A stretch of DNA of 64,000 nucleotides from Ornithodoros turicata (GCF_037126465.1 NC_088201.1:196176403-196240402); one strand, 5' to 3'. Positions 12,420 to 25,973 are shown, counted from the first letter of the stretch. The notes: generated by a model from the letters alone, not told the origin. A program made the numbers and translations.

Positions 12420-12900
12420 AATGTGAAGCGATTGTAACATAACAAATGCTGCATGATGGCGATATGATAGGTTCTCCTCACGAGTTGTCGCAACGGTTAC
12501 GGTTAGTTGAGAAACTGCATATCCAGTTAGCAGGATCAAATTTTAATTAGGCTACTTTGGCCAACACGCGAGCATACAGCACAGTGTCAAAAGCCCTTAC
12601 AAGATAAAAAAAATACTACATCTACGTGTACCCAGAAATCAAGGCAGTTCAAAATGCTGTGAACGAATTCAACTACGTTAGTTTTGCCCGAATACCCTTT
12701 TGCCGAAAGCCATGCTGGAATTTAAAAAAAGAAATAGACAAGACTCAACTTGGTTGGCAACGTGGTAGTACATGATGTGCTCCATTAGTTTACAGCGAAC
12801 CCTAACAAGTGGAGCTGGTTAATAGATAGAGGGAGCATAGTTGTCACCTATTCTGAAGACAGGAATCAGCTTGAGACCTATGTATTCGGCTCACACACAT
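12420..12900 (-). pseudogene. LINE reverse transcriptase fragment (CR1/L2/Jockey type)
   Basis: The minus-strand translation contains, in order and across several stops and frame changes, a PVF..GDNYAPS block (the V.KKGD...NYRP motif of non-LTR reverse transcriptases), a KLMEHIMYYH block and an AFDTVLYARVLAK block (the DFSKAFD motif). This is the order found in the fingers and palm of CR1/L2-type LINEs. The segment is truncated at both ends and heavily mutated. Confidence 0.65.
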
Positions 12901-13175
12901 ACTAAACACCTTTCACACAGATTAACGTATCTTCGTTCCAGCTCTTTCACTTTCAGATGTTCATCTCTGTTGAGTGGTCTGTCATTCTTGTAATACAGAT
13001 TGGAATTGAAATGCAGGTGCATAAGGGATGCTCTGAAAGAAAAGTGTTTGGTTTTAGTCCTCTTAACGTTTCCGAAAACGAAAACAAACTTCACGGTAAC
13101 TATTCTTCTGAAATGAGCAATTCCAGGATGACAGCAAAAAATATATCTCGCCATATCATTATATCCACCTGGCAC

Positions 13176-14090
13176 TTCAATTGAATAATGGCAGTTGAAG
13201 ATGATGATGATTCAATTTAATGGCACATAAGCAACTCGGGCTATAGTGCGCCAAAACCATGGTAAAACTGTAACTTGTTAAATATCAGACGATTATACAA
13301 AAATAATATACTTTGTTGGTTGGTAAATTGAGATATAGACAAAAACATGATATGATAAAAATAAGCAATTGAAGAAAAGGCAATTGTTGGCTTTGTGTGA
13401 CTGATGTCGAGTTTGCCACACTACGTGTTGAATACTAATGTACGCTGATATGCTGTAGAATATAAAGTACAATCATACACACGCTCAATATGTGGTGGAT
13501 ATGTGAAACCAATATACACATACTTACATTTCAAACTTTCTTGAAAAAGGCAGTCCATGTCTGTCGGATTTGCCAGACTCTATACAAAGCCAGTAAGCAC
13601 AGTGTGGAAAGACTGTTTCATCTTTCGAAAGCGGAGGTGCAGCTACCACGACGCTTCCCCATCTCAATGCTAGCGGCATAGCTTAGTAAGAAGCCATCAG
13701 AAGGATCTCATAAAGATAACTTGGTTGAAAAAGTGGAGGGTTCTGTGGGATTACATAAGAAAGCATACGCGTTACACAACAGCTACGAGAATGATCGACT
13801 GCACTTGCATGGTTTTCAGTACGTAGACTTGGAACTGAAAAATAAATTTGCTAACCTTGTTGAAACTACTTTTCCGTCAGGACCACACGAGAGCACACTT
13901 GGTTTCTTTAGTTGAAGGTATCATCATGTCCCCATGCTCCTTTGAGATGCAGCAGACAGAATTTCGCTGAGGCGAGTGACTGCCGTTGCGGTTCGTCGCT
14001 TCGCAGCAGATCAAGAACAGTACACCGCAACGATAGGTGAAACGTTCAGAATATGGCGACCAGCTCCAACACCAACCCAATGACCCGAAC
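13176..14090. other. unassigned sequence
   Basis: I see no supported gene. Short frames at 13,490-13,915 have no recognisable motif. Confidence 0.35.
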
Positions 14091-14095
14091 AAAGA

Positions 14096-14290
14096 AACAA
14101 CAACAACTTTATTTTCGACCTTGGAGAATCCCGAACAAACAGGATGAACCGGGAGTCACACAAGTTCGCAGTTCGCAAGCTCGGCATACGGCATCCATTA
14201 CAGCTGACCGGATACGCAAGAATATATGGAACGCGTGTACAGATTGAAAAGAAAATCGTAGAAACTGTTGCAGGTGATAAATGCAGGGTA
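14096..14290 (-). repeat. 3' end of a dispersed retroelement with a (GTT)n tail
   Basis: Read on the minus strand, the sequence ends in AATAAAGTTGTTGTTG. The same tail is found at about 11,490 and 23,397, in each case next to unrelated DNA. A shared 3' end with a short tandem tail and variable 5' extent is the mark of LINE or SINE copies. The family cannot be named from this fragment. Confidence 0.5.
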
Positions 14291-14390
14291 CATTTTTCTT
14301 TTTGAGTCCCTGTAATAAAAACATATTAACATAGAAATGCCATTTCGTGAAGGAAATTGACAGGTATTGCGTGACCACGTGACGCGTTTG

Positions 14391-15340
14391 AGCTAATTGT
14401 GGGTGTTGCGAGTGGCCCCCGTGTTGACGTCATCTTGATGGTTGGCCGGGGTGGATATTCTATATAAACGTATGTTTTCTCGGTTTGACGCTAGGCGTGC
14501 TGCACTCGGATGAAGTCGAATGTTTAAAATTCGAGTTTAGAGAAACCGCGGGGTTTTAATGCATCAATTTTCGCATGGAGAGTCCTTGTTGGGTGCTTTA
14601 TCGACTGCAAGTACGAAAGAGCTCCCACAGTTTCTAGTCAGAGTCCCTTTAAGAAAAAAGATATATATTAAGTAAAATAAAATTTTACTTCACAGCGCTT
14701 ATATTCTGGTAATGTCTTCTAGTTGTGGATGCTATATATATGTATGCCAGTGACCCCAAAAAAATCGGATCATCATATGTATGGACATTATTTAAATTAT
14801 CTACGTACCACAGTCACACTGCACACACTGTCACACAATATATGGGCATACAACTCACATAGCATGAAAGGCTACATACTATCCATTTTGTCATAATATA
14901 ATTGAACAAAGTTAACGTGGTCCATTCGTGCATAGTTTCTGAAAGTTGTTACAGAGTCCAGTTTTATTACCTCAGTATGATCATTTGCAAACAGATTGTA
15001 CTTGCTGCTTCACACATGTGTGATGGAAAGTAACAGGATAAGGAATTTCCTTCATGGATCAGTATCATCCAACAAAAGTTCCTCTGCGGTGAACAAAATA
15101 ATAACTCTATAGCATAACATTGAAAAAAAAATATGTACAGGTTAGATCTCAACGTTACTGCTAATATAGTCACTTTATTTAGCTGAATATTTGATTCAAG
15201 TATACAATACTGTATTTTCTGTGCCATGCTATGACCTGTTTACAAAGTGAGGCATTTCACCTGATCAATTTGTGTTTCATGATCACTTGCAAATTGGTGA
15301 CTGCCGAGGGGCGCTTTGAGAGGAAGATGGGGAAATTTTC
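14391..15340. other. unassigned sequence ending a dispersed repeat
   Basis: An end-like sequence (TAGTCAGAGTCCCTTTAAG, 14,635-14,653) is the inverse of the repeat end at about 6437. The two could be ends of different copies of one MITE family. No gene is recognised. The rest is AT-rich. Confidence 0.4.
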
Positions 15341-15476
15341 ATTGAAGTAGGAATCATCACCTTGAGCATGAGGAGAACGATGTATACAGGAAGCTCACGA
15401 AAAGGAAACTCACGTTTGTGTGTCTCCTGTATACTTCATTCTCCACATGCTCAAGGTGATGCTTCCTACTTCAATG
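15341..15476. repeat. inverted repeat, about 52 bp arms
   Basis: The arms at about 15,341-15,391 and 15,424-15,476 are reverse complements with a few mismatches and small gaps, around a 32 bp loop. There is no coding content. It is one of a series of similar fold-backs in this window. Confidence 0.75.
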
Positions 15477-18400
15477 TTGTACCAGCTCGCTTGTGTACTT
15501 TTTCTGTCTTTGGCAAATTTCCAGATGAATTTCTGGAACAAATCCCGAGTCTTTCAAGACGAGTGCAGACAGCGTTGACGTGGTACGCTACAGCCTTCCA
15601 AGTCCTGTGCATTGTACATTGTACATTCCGATATAATTCCACCTACAAAACACATGTGAGGGTGTACGTTATGTGCCAGAAATCTTCCCATTCAAGACGT
15701 GGAAAATAGATGCACTGCGACCTATCTGTGTTGCGGCTAATACGCGTGCATGGTCAGAAAGGAAAAGTAAAGGTAAAAAGCTTTGGATCATATACATTTG
15801 GTAAGGTTAGCTAACTTTAGTTAGGTTAGGTCAGGTTGGGTTAGACAGAGTTGGGGTTCTGGCACCTCCAGGTACGCAATCGGTGGTGCCGGCCCGGAAC
15901 TCTGCCGAGTTCCCTCCCGAGCAAACATGGCGACTGCTAGTTTTGAGCGTCTTCCCGTCCATGGACACCGCGGTGCGGCTGGGGTCGTGGTAATGATACT
16001 GGAATGTTACCGTAGTGAACCTTTTTTTTAAGAACACACCAGGCTAGACTGCGGAAGTCGCGGTTCAGATTGGGAATTGTCGGGGAAGTTTTCAAGGTTG
16101 TGAATGCTTTGTTGTTACTATCGTCTCTGATCGTCGTCGTCGTCGTCGTCTTTGTGATGTATGCGTAGTCATTATTGTTTACACCGCATTTCCCGGCCGC
16201 CTGGAACTTCTTCAAATGGCCTCATACCTGTAATAGTACACGGAATCAATTACGACTTTCTTTCATTCCCTTCCACCAGCAACGGGGTAGGGTATCGCCC
16301 CTGACGATTAAACTCTCCCATAACCATCAACATCAAATAAAGAGGTTGAAAGCACAATGGAAAGAACTTGCTTTTGAACCGGTATAGCGTTGATGACGGG
16401 ATACGTGAAATGCTTATTCCACTTTCTTAATTCTTTTAAACACATTTTCGAGTGGTCTTTTGTTCTCAATAGATCTTTCATCATGCCTTCAATATGTTGT
16501 ACGTTGAGGTACGTTGTTGTACGAAGAAAAAGTCCTCGGGGAGCAAACACAAATAAAGAAGTCGCAGTTCCATATGCCCTATTAATTGCCGAAAAGAATG
16601 ATCGAAATTAAAATATCGTATTAGGGCTCCAAGTAGATCATGTAAGTGAAAATGTATGTGAAGTCAGGCAGGTCAGTGAATCAGTGCTTGAAGTGCTGTT
16701 AATACTATGATAAATTATTCGACGATGGCTTTGTGCGCATTGATCACAATGTGAAAGAAAAACCTGTAGTTTGCAGCTGCAGTTGGAGTATTTAAATGAG
16801 CATAAAGTACTATTCGAATATTTCATATTTCTCGTCAGTTCTTCCGATTTTTATTTTTATTCTTCTCTTTTCATTTTGCAATTCCGCCGCAATAACTGGT
16901 TATTAATGTGGAAAATGATTAAACCAGGAGACAAAGATACAGAGACGATCACAAATACATTCTCGGGAATGTGTCTGTGACCATCTCTGTATTCCTTATT
17001 CTCTCGGTGTTTAATCAGTTTATCAGTTTCATCTATGATGCGAACCTGACCTAACCTAACCTATCGTTACCTGTGCTGCACTCCCAAGACGAGCGACTTT
17101 ATCAGGCAAGAGTTGAGAATGTTGGTGTTCTCGCACTCGCTCCAGTATTCCCAAACTACCGAACCACCCATACCCAGCGCGAGCATGAAATTATAATTTC
17201 GCTCATATCTCTCCTGCCAATATGGCAGACGACAAAACGAAACCGGTGCGAAACCGTATACGCGCATACAGGCACGTGGAAATGTAATACAGCTAGTAAT
17301 TGTGGTAATTGTGACAGTTTTGACGGCACTATATCAAGCACAAAAAACAAGTCTATATTGCATGCGCCGGGCTATTTCAAGCATACAATTGTTCGTAAAT
17401 AAATTCATTCCGGAATCCGCTAGGGGACCCAATGTCGCAGCAAATAATCACAGAACTGGCCGATGTTTGGTGAGTGTAAAGCCGGTGATTTAAGTTAGAA
17501 AATTACCATGGGCTAAACCTATAAAAGAAATAAGTAGTTCTGTGGCTGTAGTGAAGACGCGTGTCGTGCTGGGGTTGCAAGGGCCAGCGCGGCCAGCGCA
17601 AAAGACTATTCAAAGCAGTCATTGCAGCTTGTGCGCTTGGTAAATTTACTGCCCAAATAAAATTCTTCTAACATGCTTCCTACTTCCAAATTCCTAACCA
17701 GCTCTGCCGCTGCAGCCAACTCGTATGTTGGACGACTGTATTGTGAAGTTGTGGATCTTCAAACCACTCCAACCAAGTTATTGACGTGGTATGATTTTCC
17801 ACGTCTTTTAACTCCTGCAGATGCATCCAGTTGGAAACGATATGCTTCAAGTGTATCTACTTTTCGCCGTTTCTTTTTTTTTTCTTTTTCTGCCGTAGAA
17901 CTTCTTGTATGTTAGTGAGAGGGTATATGGGAGGGCAGCTAGTTCCAAGGAGAGAGTTGGACAGGCTGCAGCCTCAGTTTTTGGCCAGCTCATTGCAGTG
18001 TATAACATACTGTACGAAACGCAGCGCACTAGTTTCAAGAGAGAAAACCATTGCCAATGCTGAGTGACAGCGTGCGAACAAGAACACCTTGATGAACAAG
18101 AACGAACACCTTGATGATAATATGCTACAGTCCATAGAGCATCCGTCACACATGGCAAGCAACAGTTATATGATTCTTCAGAATTGCAAAGAAAATCTGC
18201 TCTACGAGACCTTCGTAACAATAATCTTGTTTAGTTGCTTTCACGATTTCTTTGTTTGGTTTACCAAATCTTTCATTACATGTGCCAGTGATTTTAGTCA
18301 TATCCAATTTGTGCGTTTCTTAGTCTGAGACGGCAAAACATAGCTCTGTTTATTCTTCAGATTTCTGTGTATCTAGATATATGAGCAGGAGACATGAGCC

Positions 18401-21400
18401 CAACAAACCTGGGTCAGTGTGTGCACAACCTTGGTCATCGAGAGTAATGTTGTGATGACAAAGAAAGGTACAGTTTGTAAATTCGAGTTACAGGTCATCA
18501 ATAAAGCAGTAAGTCAGACATTTTGACGTGTTAGTAGATTCCGACGAAAAGGACTAGTGTGGTAGGCTGAAACACATTTCTCATTGGTGGACATTTCCCA
18601 GATATCCCACTGACTAAAGGAATCCCGGCAGTGTCTGTCCAAAAATAAGCACTGGGAATCCGCAACAAAGATGGAGCACATCAAAAAATTAAGAGGTTTC
18701 GTGGAGGGCCTGTACTCCGTCTGGTATACAGATAGGTACACATGTAGAGAACGACTATGTAGCGGAAAAGTAAAAGACGAAAACGATAGGGAATTAGAAG
18801 CGAAGGAAATGTTCCGTACTGTGTACCTACTTGTGTACCTGATGAAGTGCAAATCCTGTACAAAGGAGTGCAAACTATATTAACCATACTTTTTAGAAAC
18901 CAAATTGCTCCACTGTAATCAGATCATGCCTATTCATAAACCTAAAAATGTGAATATTAATAACCCCTTTGCAGCATTTTTTTAAAAGCTGAGAGGCATT
19001 GAACATTGATATTGTAATTATTTAAGTCCTTTTTGTGTCAATCGTATAAAAGACAACGATTTTTACAGTTTGCATCACTTTAGGAAATATACCCATACGT
19101 AATGGCGAATTACTGGTTATTGATCACAACCATATGGAATTGGTGGGACCAATGCTTTCCGAGGTATTAAGATTCACTAGTGAGATGGGTACCTTTGCAA
19201 AACTGCTAGAGGGAAGGAAAATGTAGTCTAGATTAAACGTAGGGTCATCCGCAAAAATTCGTCCCAAGAATGGAAACTATGATAATTTGAAAAAGCGTGT
19301 AATGCAATCTAGCTAACTTATTTCGGAATAAAACATACATTTAAGTTTGACAGGGTCTGATGAGCTTGCACAGCTTAACTCTGGCGGACAGGAAACTGTT
19401 CTGAAAGCTTCTGTTCAATCAATATGAAATCATAACACTTGCAATCATAGGCTTGCAATAACTTGTTCACTTGTTGCACTAATGCACTGGTAACCCGACT
19501 GTGAGCACAACTTCGTCAAAGCATTTTTGATCAAGGCCTCTTCACTAACTTATGGTGACATGCTTTGAATGCTTTGTCTGAGAAGTTCTCTGACATGTTT
19601 TCTATTTGGTTTCCCATACCCCCAGCATAACCCAATCATCAAGGTGATATGCCGAAACCTTAGCTTCACATCAAGAGGGAACTCTTTCTTGACCACAAAC
19701 ACTACAGCAGAAACACACATGAAACATTGCAAATCTAACTAACAGGCTGGATTTAACACGCTACAGCTCCTACTCTTCCTTTTGTGTAGTAACGGATAGC
19801 GTCAGCTTTCATCTAACCCACAATCAATATCTTTGGCCAGAGGGCTATTTGTCCCGTGTATTTTGTGACAGAATTCCTTCACTGGAGGCTACTGTAAGTG
19901 CTACTACTTTATCTGTACATTCGGCATGACTAACATGTTTTCTGTATATTATCAGAACGCTAGAGGTCTCCGCACAAGGCAAAGAGTATTCTCAACTAGC
20001 CTGTGGCTTCCAGTTACGATAATATATGAATTACCGAAACTTGGTTGCATTCTCATTTCCTTGGTTCCGATTATTTTGTAACGAATATCAGGTCTTCCGA
20101 CATGACAGAGATTATGGCTCATTGGGTCTACAAATTTGTGGTGGTGTCCTTATCGCTGTTCATGCATCTGTTCCTGCCTTTCGACGGTACGACCTCGAAA
20201 GTAATCACTAGAGCCCAGATTCCTAAGCGATTGCCTTTTTTTTTTTGCGGTTGTAATAGTGCCTTATCAATACAGGAGCGCGAACTGGGTACTGAGAAAC
20301 GTCCTGTATGGATGTGATACTGCCTATAAATGCCTATTCCAGCATTAGTGCCTACTGTGGCAAAGATGCCTAAAACTCCGATTACACATCGAAAAATGCC
20401 TTTAACAGCTCTAAGGCGGTGGCGAAACTTCATTGGCCAGGTGAAATTGACATTGGTCACGTCGCACATCCTTTTGAAGCCATCGATCACTTGAAAGGCG
20501 CGAGTATCTCAAAGGTGCTGAAATGTAAAGCTGATAATTGAGAATCTGTTACTCCGTACAGTTGCTCGTTCTTTCTCTACCTTCTAGCATTGTGCAGTTT
20601 TGCACGTCGTAATTGTAAAATATGGGCATGTTTTGTAACGGTGTTGTCGGGTGTGGGGTAAATGAGGGGTGTGAGGAACGAAGAGAGGCACAGCACAGGC
20701 CCGGTACGATCCCTACAGTTTTGCAACGTGAGGAAGCTGAACTCCTTGCGGGCAGTCAGGGCCAGAGTGGAGTTTCTAGTCCACCATAGCCATAGGTACA
20801 CGAGCGAAAGTGACAGCATGTCTAGTGTAAGCAGACTTGATCCCCCATATTTGCCTGCTAGTGCGAGTCTAGTGGTAATGCTGAAAACGAAATGTAGAAG
20901 GTGAAGCTTCATAGAATCTAGGACTAAGAAATTTGCGCGTTAGACTAAAACCTTCGATTCTCCAAGCCCACTTCGCATAGCGCCAGTACGCTGCCCGTGA
21001 CAAGCCCTTCTGAGAAGTGTCGTTAAACGGGTGGCAATGACTAGAAGCCTTGTGACCACAGTAGGATGGATAAGCTTTACGTTTCGTGCAGCAAAAATGT
21101 TAGAGAAATAGTCACAACTCTCACGAAACAAGGAAGTCACTGTGCTTTGGTGTGTTTATCCTTCCTCTGTGTTCCAGCCTCAGAACATCAATTTCCACAA
21201 CTCTCATTTATCATAGTGTTCTTGCAGATGTAACTTATTTATTCACTTTGTTTTTGCACTTTCAGAGCTACAGATGAAAAAAATAAATAAGTTTATGGTG
21301 TCTAGAATGCCATTTTTGGTGCCTAAATGTTTTTTTTTGCGCCATTTATAGGTGCCAAAAAACAAGTTTTTTTCGTGCTTAAAAATCCGGCTATAGTAAT

Positions 21401-21660
21401 CACAAGTCTGTTTGAGTCGAAATACCAAGGCTCAACTGGCGAACTAAGGCTCAAGGTCTCTTATCTCCTTGAGTCTCTCGATTAGCATAGCCTTGTCCTG
21501 TCAAATATATTTAAGAACTGCTCCTCCAACATACTGGATTTGGTAATTAGCAACTTTCATCTGAAAGACATAATAACCACTTCAATGATGGAAGAAGGAA
21601 GTCACTGCAAAGCTAGCCAGTTGTAGTGGTTGGTTTGTCCCTTCAGATGACGCACCTTTC
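15477..21660. other. about 6.2 kb without a recognisable gene
   Basis: TTAGG-type short runs occur at 15,806-15,845 (plus) and 17,045-17,062 (as CCTAA). They are too short for telomeric arrays. A (CGT)n run lies at 16,133-16,150. Frames in this interval show no family motif or paired splice signals that I could defend. Confidence 0.4.
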
Positions 21661-21667
21661 GAAGTCG

Positions 21668-21765
21668 CTGGGGACGTATGTTAGCTTAGCTTAATTGATA
21701 AGAGCCCTGGACCGGTAATCCAGAAGATGTGGGCTTGAGTCCTACAGCTAGCTACCATTTTCAGT
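21668..21765 (+). mobile_element. tRNA-derived SINE head
   Basis: A pol III A-box-like sequence (TTAGCTTAATTGATAAGAGC) is followed about 35 bp later by a B-box-like GGGCTTGAGTCC. This resembles a degenerate tRNA. A second copy with the same layout and the same downstream sequence (TTTCGGTGACTT / TTTCAGTGACTT, then CTTTCATCA) is found at 38,305-38,410. That makes it a dispersed SINE, not a working tRNA gene. Confidence 0.65.
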
Positions 21766-23396
21766 GACTTCCTTCTTTCATCATGAATTTCTTAGGCACA
21801 TGAGGCTTTGTATGTATTTGTTCTTTTCGATCTGTTCCAGCCTCAGAAAATCAATTCCCATCATAACTACTTCATCCGCATTAGTTGAGCCTGACAAATA
21901 TCATCCACCCTTGATCACTATTCTTCCCCTTACCGCTAATCGACGATATCCAGAGGTCAGAAACGGCTATGAGTACAGTAGGGGCGATTACTTACAGCTG
22001 TGCAGATTTTATGCCAACGCTGACTGGTTTCCAGTAACAAATGCTGATGAGATTAATATTGCCACAGCTAATTTTACCAGCTTAGTTCCTGATGGCATCG
22101 ACATCGCGACATGGCGAGATTTATTTCAAAATGTAGTCAAATTTCAAAGTCGAATTGAGAAGATACCCTTTCTGGTTTTCTCGGAAACTAAGATGCCTCA
22201 TGCGCAGAAAGCTTCATTTTCACCACAGATATGTCACTATGGGCAGTTCCTACTGGCACAATAAATTTTCAGTTGGTCGTCGTCAAATAAAAAGCTTATA
22301 TAGACGGGATGATTTCTGTAGGGGGTTCGCTTAATAGAAATCCTAAAATGTTCCAGAGCTGTGTTTAAATCAAAATATCGCTTGATACCTGTTGTATGTG
22401 TGTTAGAAGGCAACGCCCCTGTGACTCACTCCATTGAAGTTGCCAATGCATTTGCTAAGCAGTTTGCTTAAATGTGGTTTGAACAAAGCAAAACTCCCCT
22501 TGCAATTGTGCAAAGCGTGCACCCAGCATTCCTACAACTTCTTTTACACTGTCACACATTTACACAACTGAGTCAGATGTTTATTTTGCTATGAAAGACC
22601 TGAAAGGTAACAGAAGTTGTGGCTTCAGCAAGATACCCAACTTCATTGTGAAAGGTCGTGCTTCAGTGTTTCCTCCCATACTAGCAACTATATTTGATAG
22701 GTCTCTTAGACAATGTGTGTTCCCATCGTTATGGAAAAAATCTATTATTCCGGTACATGAATCTGGGTCGCACCAATTCTTCGGCACACTATCGGCTGAT
22801 ATCGCTATTTTCGTTTCTCGAAGTTCTTCGAAAACATTCATCCACCTTTCGTCGTTTTTAAATCTTTGCTGTCAGCTACCCAGCATGGCTTTACTTCTGG
22901 TAGAGCAGTAGAAACAAACTTGGTCACTTTCCTTAATTATATGGGACAAAGAGTAGCATCGGGCTTACAAGTTGATACTATTTCTTTTGATTTTTTGGAG
23001 GGCTTCAATTCGGTTTGTCACCCATTGTTATTATGTACATTATCACACTATGGCATTAGTAATCCACTTTGCTCATAGTTTGCCTCTTATTTCTCTGACA
23101 GATTGAATGTCGTTCGTGTCAACGGTTATTCATGCTCTTATAATGTATCCGCAGGTGTACCACAGGGGCCTTACCTAGCTCCCCTACCTTTTAACATCTT
23201 TGTGAATTATCTTCCAACTTGTGTGAAAAATTAAAATGTTCTTCAATAAGCAGATGACCTGAAGCTGTTGAGAGAAATTAGATGCTAATTAAAGATTGTA
23301 TATTGTCCGGGATGATATTACTTCTCTTATTGAGGGGTGCTATAATAACTTACTCATGCTTAATGATGGTATGACACTCAGGATTTCATTCACAAG

Positions 23397-23505
23397 GACA
23401 ACAACAACAACTTTATTTTGGCTTTGGAGAGTGGGGAGGTTCATCGCCACCGGCGATACTCTACCTCATTGCTGGTGGGAATGTCACAAGGAAAATTAAT
23501 TGGAT
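23397..23505 (-). repeat. retroelement 3' end with (GTT)n tail inserted in the LINE
   Basis: Minus-strand sequence ending in AATAAAGTTGTTGTTGTT, matching the tails seen near 11,490 and 14,096. It interrupts the LINE reading frame just after its RT catalytic block. Confidence 0.5.
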
Positions 23506-23532
23506 TACCCACAAGTACTATCTTTCGACTTT

Positions 23533-24513
23533 GAAGGGGCCGTAAACAGGTACAAAAGGTGCACATTTCTTTGTGTTATATTATTGAAACTTATGCAGTG
23601 AAAACTCCTCGCAATTACTAACGCTCAAAAACAAAAGGCGCTTGCATACGGATGAAATATTCACTGCACCCTTTCGCATATTAGCTCCGCCCCGCGCTCT
23701 AACTTTACGTCATTTTGACGTAGCGCTTTCCTCACCAATTACGATCGAGTGTTCCACTTATTATTTAATTTCAAATGCGGAATTGGACTGGATGAACTTG
23801 AATCATCTTCTATTCAAAATCTAAACAGTTACAGCACCAAACTGAAAAAGAAATGCGTTTAATTTAGGTATCATACGCGCACTACGTTTTCTGGGCAGTA
23901 GCACGCAGCACACCACGAGCGCGAATGAATATCCGGGACTACAGTTCCGGAATCTTAGGTAGGTGCGCGATGGAACATCTTCGTCATCTTCGAATGGTTC
24001 CGACAACTGGGCTTTGGTTTGAGCCACGCGGTATCGCGTCACCAGCTCGCGTAGTACAGTGGATAGCGTGCTGGTCATGTCACGTCGTGACTGGGAGGAA
24101 CCCGGGTTCGAATCGCGTCATGTGATAGCAGCCCAACTGTTGACGTTTGCGCCAGCCGGAGACGCTGAAGATGTCATGACGTTGAATTTCGGAACCACGG
24201 AGCGCAAAACGTCGTTTCACACAAACAAACTGAGCGCTCGGACTCACAGCTGATAACGAAGTATGTTTATTGGCTGGTAATTTGAAACGTCATGTGCGCA
24301 GCTCGGCCCCCCGATTGGACGGCAAAACGCTACGTAGCCATGTGACGTATGCGTGGTGGAGAGAGGCTCGCTGGTTACTCATCTTTGAAAGCAGTTATAT
24401 GGGTCAATGAGCTGGCACGAGCCGAACGAAATGTATATTTGGGTATTATGATCTGCGTTCTTTCATGGGGTATCATTATTTCAGAAATGTTTGGTGGCCT
24501 GTTTACGGCCCCT
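23533..24513. mobile_element. non-autonomous DNA transposon with GGGGCCGTAAACAGG ends, inserted in a LINE
   Basis: The left end AAGGGGCCGTAAACAGG (about 23,533) is inverted at the right end CCTGTTTACGGCCCCTTT (about 24,494-24,513). The LINE coding blocks resume after the right end. The interior has no transposase frame but carries a tRNA-like SINE head. I infer a roughly 0.98 kb non-autonomous element. The target duplication is not clear. Confidence 0.6.
24040..24135 (+). mobile_element. tRNA-derived SINE head (second family)
   Basis: An A-box-like TAGTACAGTGGATAGCG is followed by a B-box-like GGGTTCGAATCGC. The spacing (about 45 bp between boxes) and the lack of a closed acceptor stem fit a SINE better than a tRNA gene. 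It lies inside the TIR element at 23,533-24,513. Confidence 0.6.
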
Positions 24514-25258
24514 TTAACATTTGTGCATGTCGGTGTTACTTGTGATCTCAGCGTTTATCTTGAGCACTTTGTATCTTTTGTTCACCGTGCCAACAAAGTA
24601 ACATCTGCAGCGATGAGAAACTTTGGTCTTATTGCCCGCATTTCTAAATTATTCTCGAGTCCTTCTTGCTTCTTACGTCTGTACATCACTTTGGTTGTGC
24701 CACATCTAGAATTTGCTTGTACCGCATGTAATTCTTTAGACTTGACAAGACAACAAGTGATCGAAAAAGTGCAGTAGCTTTTCATCAGATTGTTCTATGA
24801 TAGACAAAATGGCGTTTCTATTTATTACCACTGCCATCACCTGCTACGAAAATTAGGTTCGCCAACATTATTATCTCGTTGAGCTATTCATGACATTTTG
24901 TTCCTGCACAGGTACATAGTTCATTCCCTCCTTGATTGTACCTATCGGCTATCGTCTCTTTCTTTTAATGTGCCGTCAAAGGTGCTATGTCATTCCCCAA
25001 TTTTTTACACCGCTACACACAGTGAATATAGTCCATTAACCTGCCTAATGACTAATTTCAATCACTTTTATCATGAGCACGGTGTCAGCATTTTTATGCC
25101 CTGTAGCGTATTTTATATAGTGTTGTAAAACCTATTGTTTAGCCGTTTGTTATATGATGTTTCTAATGTTCATTATTTTGTTTTAGGTCATTGTGAACCA
25201 TTAGGTAGACCCTTATAGGTTGTTAATGGGCACTTTATAAAAATAAACTTGAAACTTA

Positions 25259-25472
25259 GAATGAGACACAAGAACTGGTTCACCAATGAAACTCGCAACA
25301 GGCATGGCGCGTGCTAGGTTCATGTCTTTTGGAAGTGAAGGTCCAATAACTTAGTAAGCATATAATACCTTCTCTTCATCTGGAAAATGAGCAGCATACA
25401 AGCTGTGTATATGTGTCCTCTTTTCTGCATTCCTTCCAGTTTCTGATAAACACCAAGGAGGAGATCCCTAGA
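25259..25472. other. unassigned sequence
   Basis: Nothing recognisable. Confidence 0.3.
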
Positions 25473-25604
25473 CAGGGATGAAGAGACGACACAACAAATT
25501 CTCAAACACAGCAAAAAACTTCAATGCAACTGTGCCCTATATATCCAGAAACCTCCGTTCTTTGCTGTGTTTGAGAATTTGTTGTGTCGTCTCTTCCATC
25601 CCTG
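25473..25604. repeat. inverted repeat, about 43 bp arms
   Basis: The arms at 25,473-25,515 and 25,561-25,604 are reverse complements with about one mismatch or gap, around a 45 bp loop. Confidence 0.85.
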
Positions 25605-25973
25605 CTTCTGGTTCTCCTCCCTGATCATGCAGCACCTTGTCAGCGCTTTGTCTCTTCTATCGATCATCCAACAAACACCCAGTGTGAAAACCTGTTGTTC
25701 GTGCTGTCTTCCCCAGCCATGATCAGTTCATGAGTTCTGGCTGACAACTTCATGAAATTTGGTGTGAAGAAGTATGAGTTTACATACATGATGATATTAT
25801 AATTTGGTGTGATGTGAGAACACAAGATGGACAGTCATCATTTTTGCTAATGTGCACATGGTGCGCATGAATCCAAGGAAAGTATAACTAACGGTTGTAG
25901 TATACATAGATATATTTTTTAGATAATGTTAATTATAAGTGCAGGTAAGCTGGTGGATAAATTCCATACTCAG

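Larger units (their letters stand above)
21830..25258 (+). mobile_element. CR1/L2-type LINE relic, nested-inserted
   Basis: Plus-strand blocks appear in the correct order: a pre-RT region (about 21,870-22,260); RT blocks with QHGF, DFLEGFNSV (from FSKAFD), VPQGP..APLPFNIFVN and a degenerate ADDLK (22,590-23,260); and the RT C-terminal region (SPSCFLRLYITLVVPHLEFAC, 24,640-24,730). The 3' end is AAAATAAACTTGAAACT near 25,240. The element is broken by many stops. A roughly 1 kb TIR element and a reversed retroelement tail split it between 23,397 and 24,513. Confidence 0.75.

Noticed and set aside
15806..17062. TTAGG/CCTAA runs as an interstitial telomere
   Set aside because: Only three to four degenerate units at each place.
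24040..24135. Possible tRNA gene
   Set aside because: A- and B-box-like sequences are present but no complete cloverleaf with acceptor stem can be formed, and it is within a transposon.
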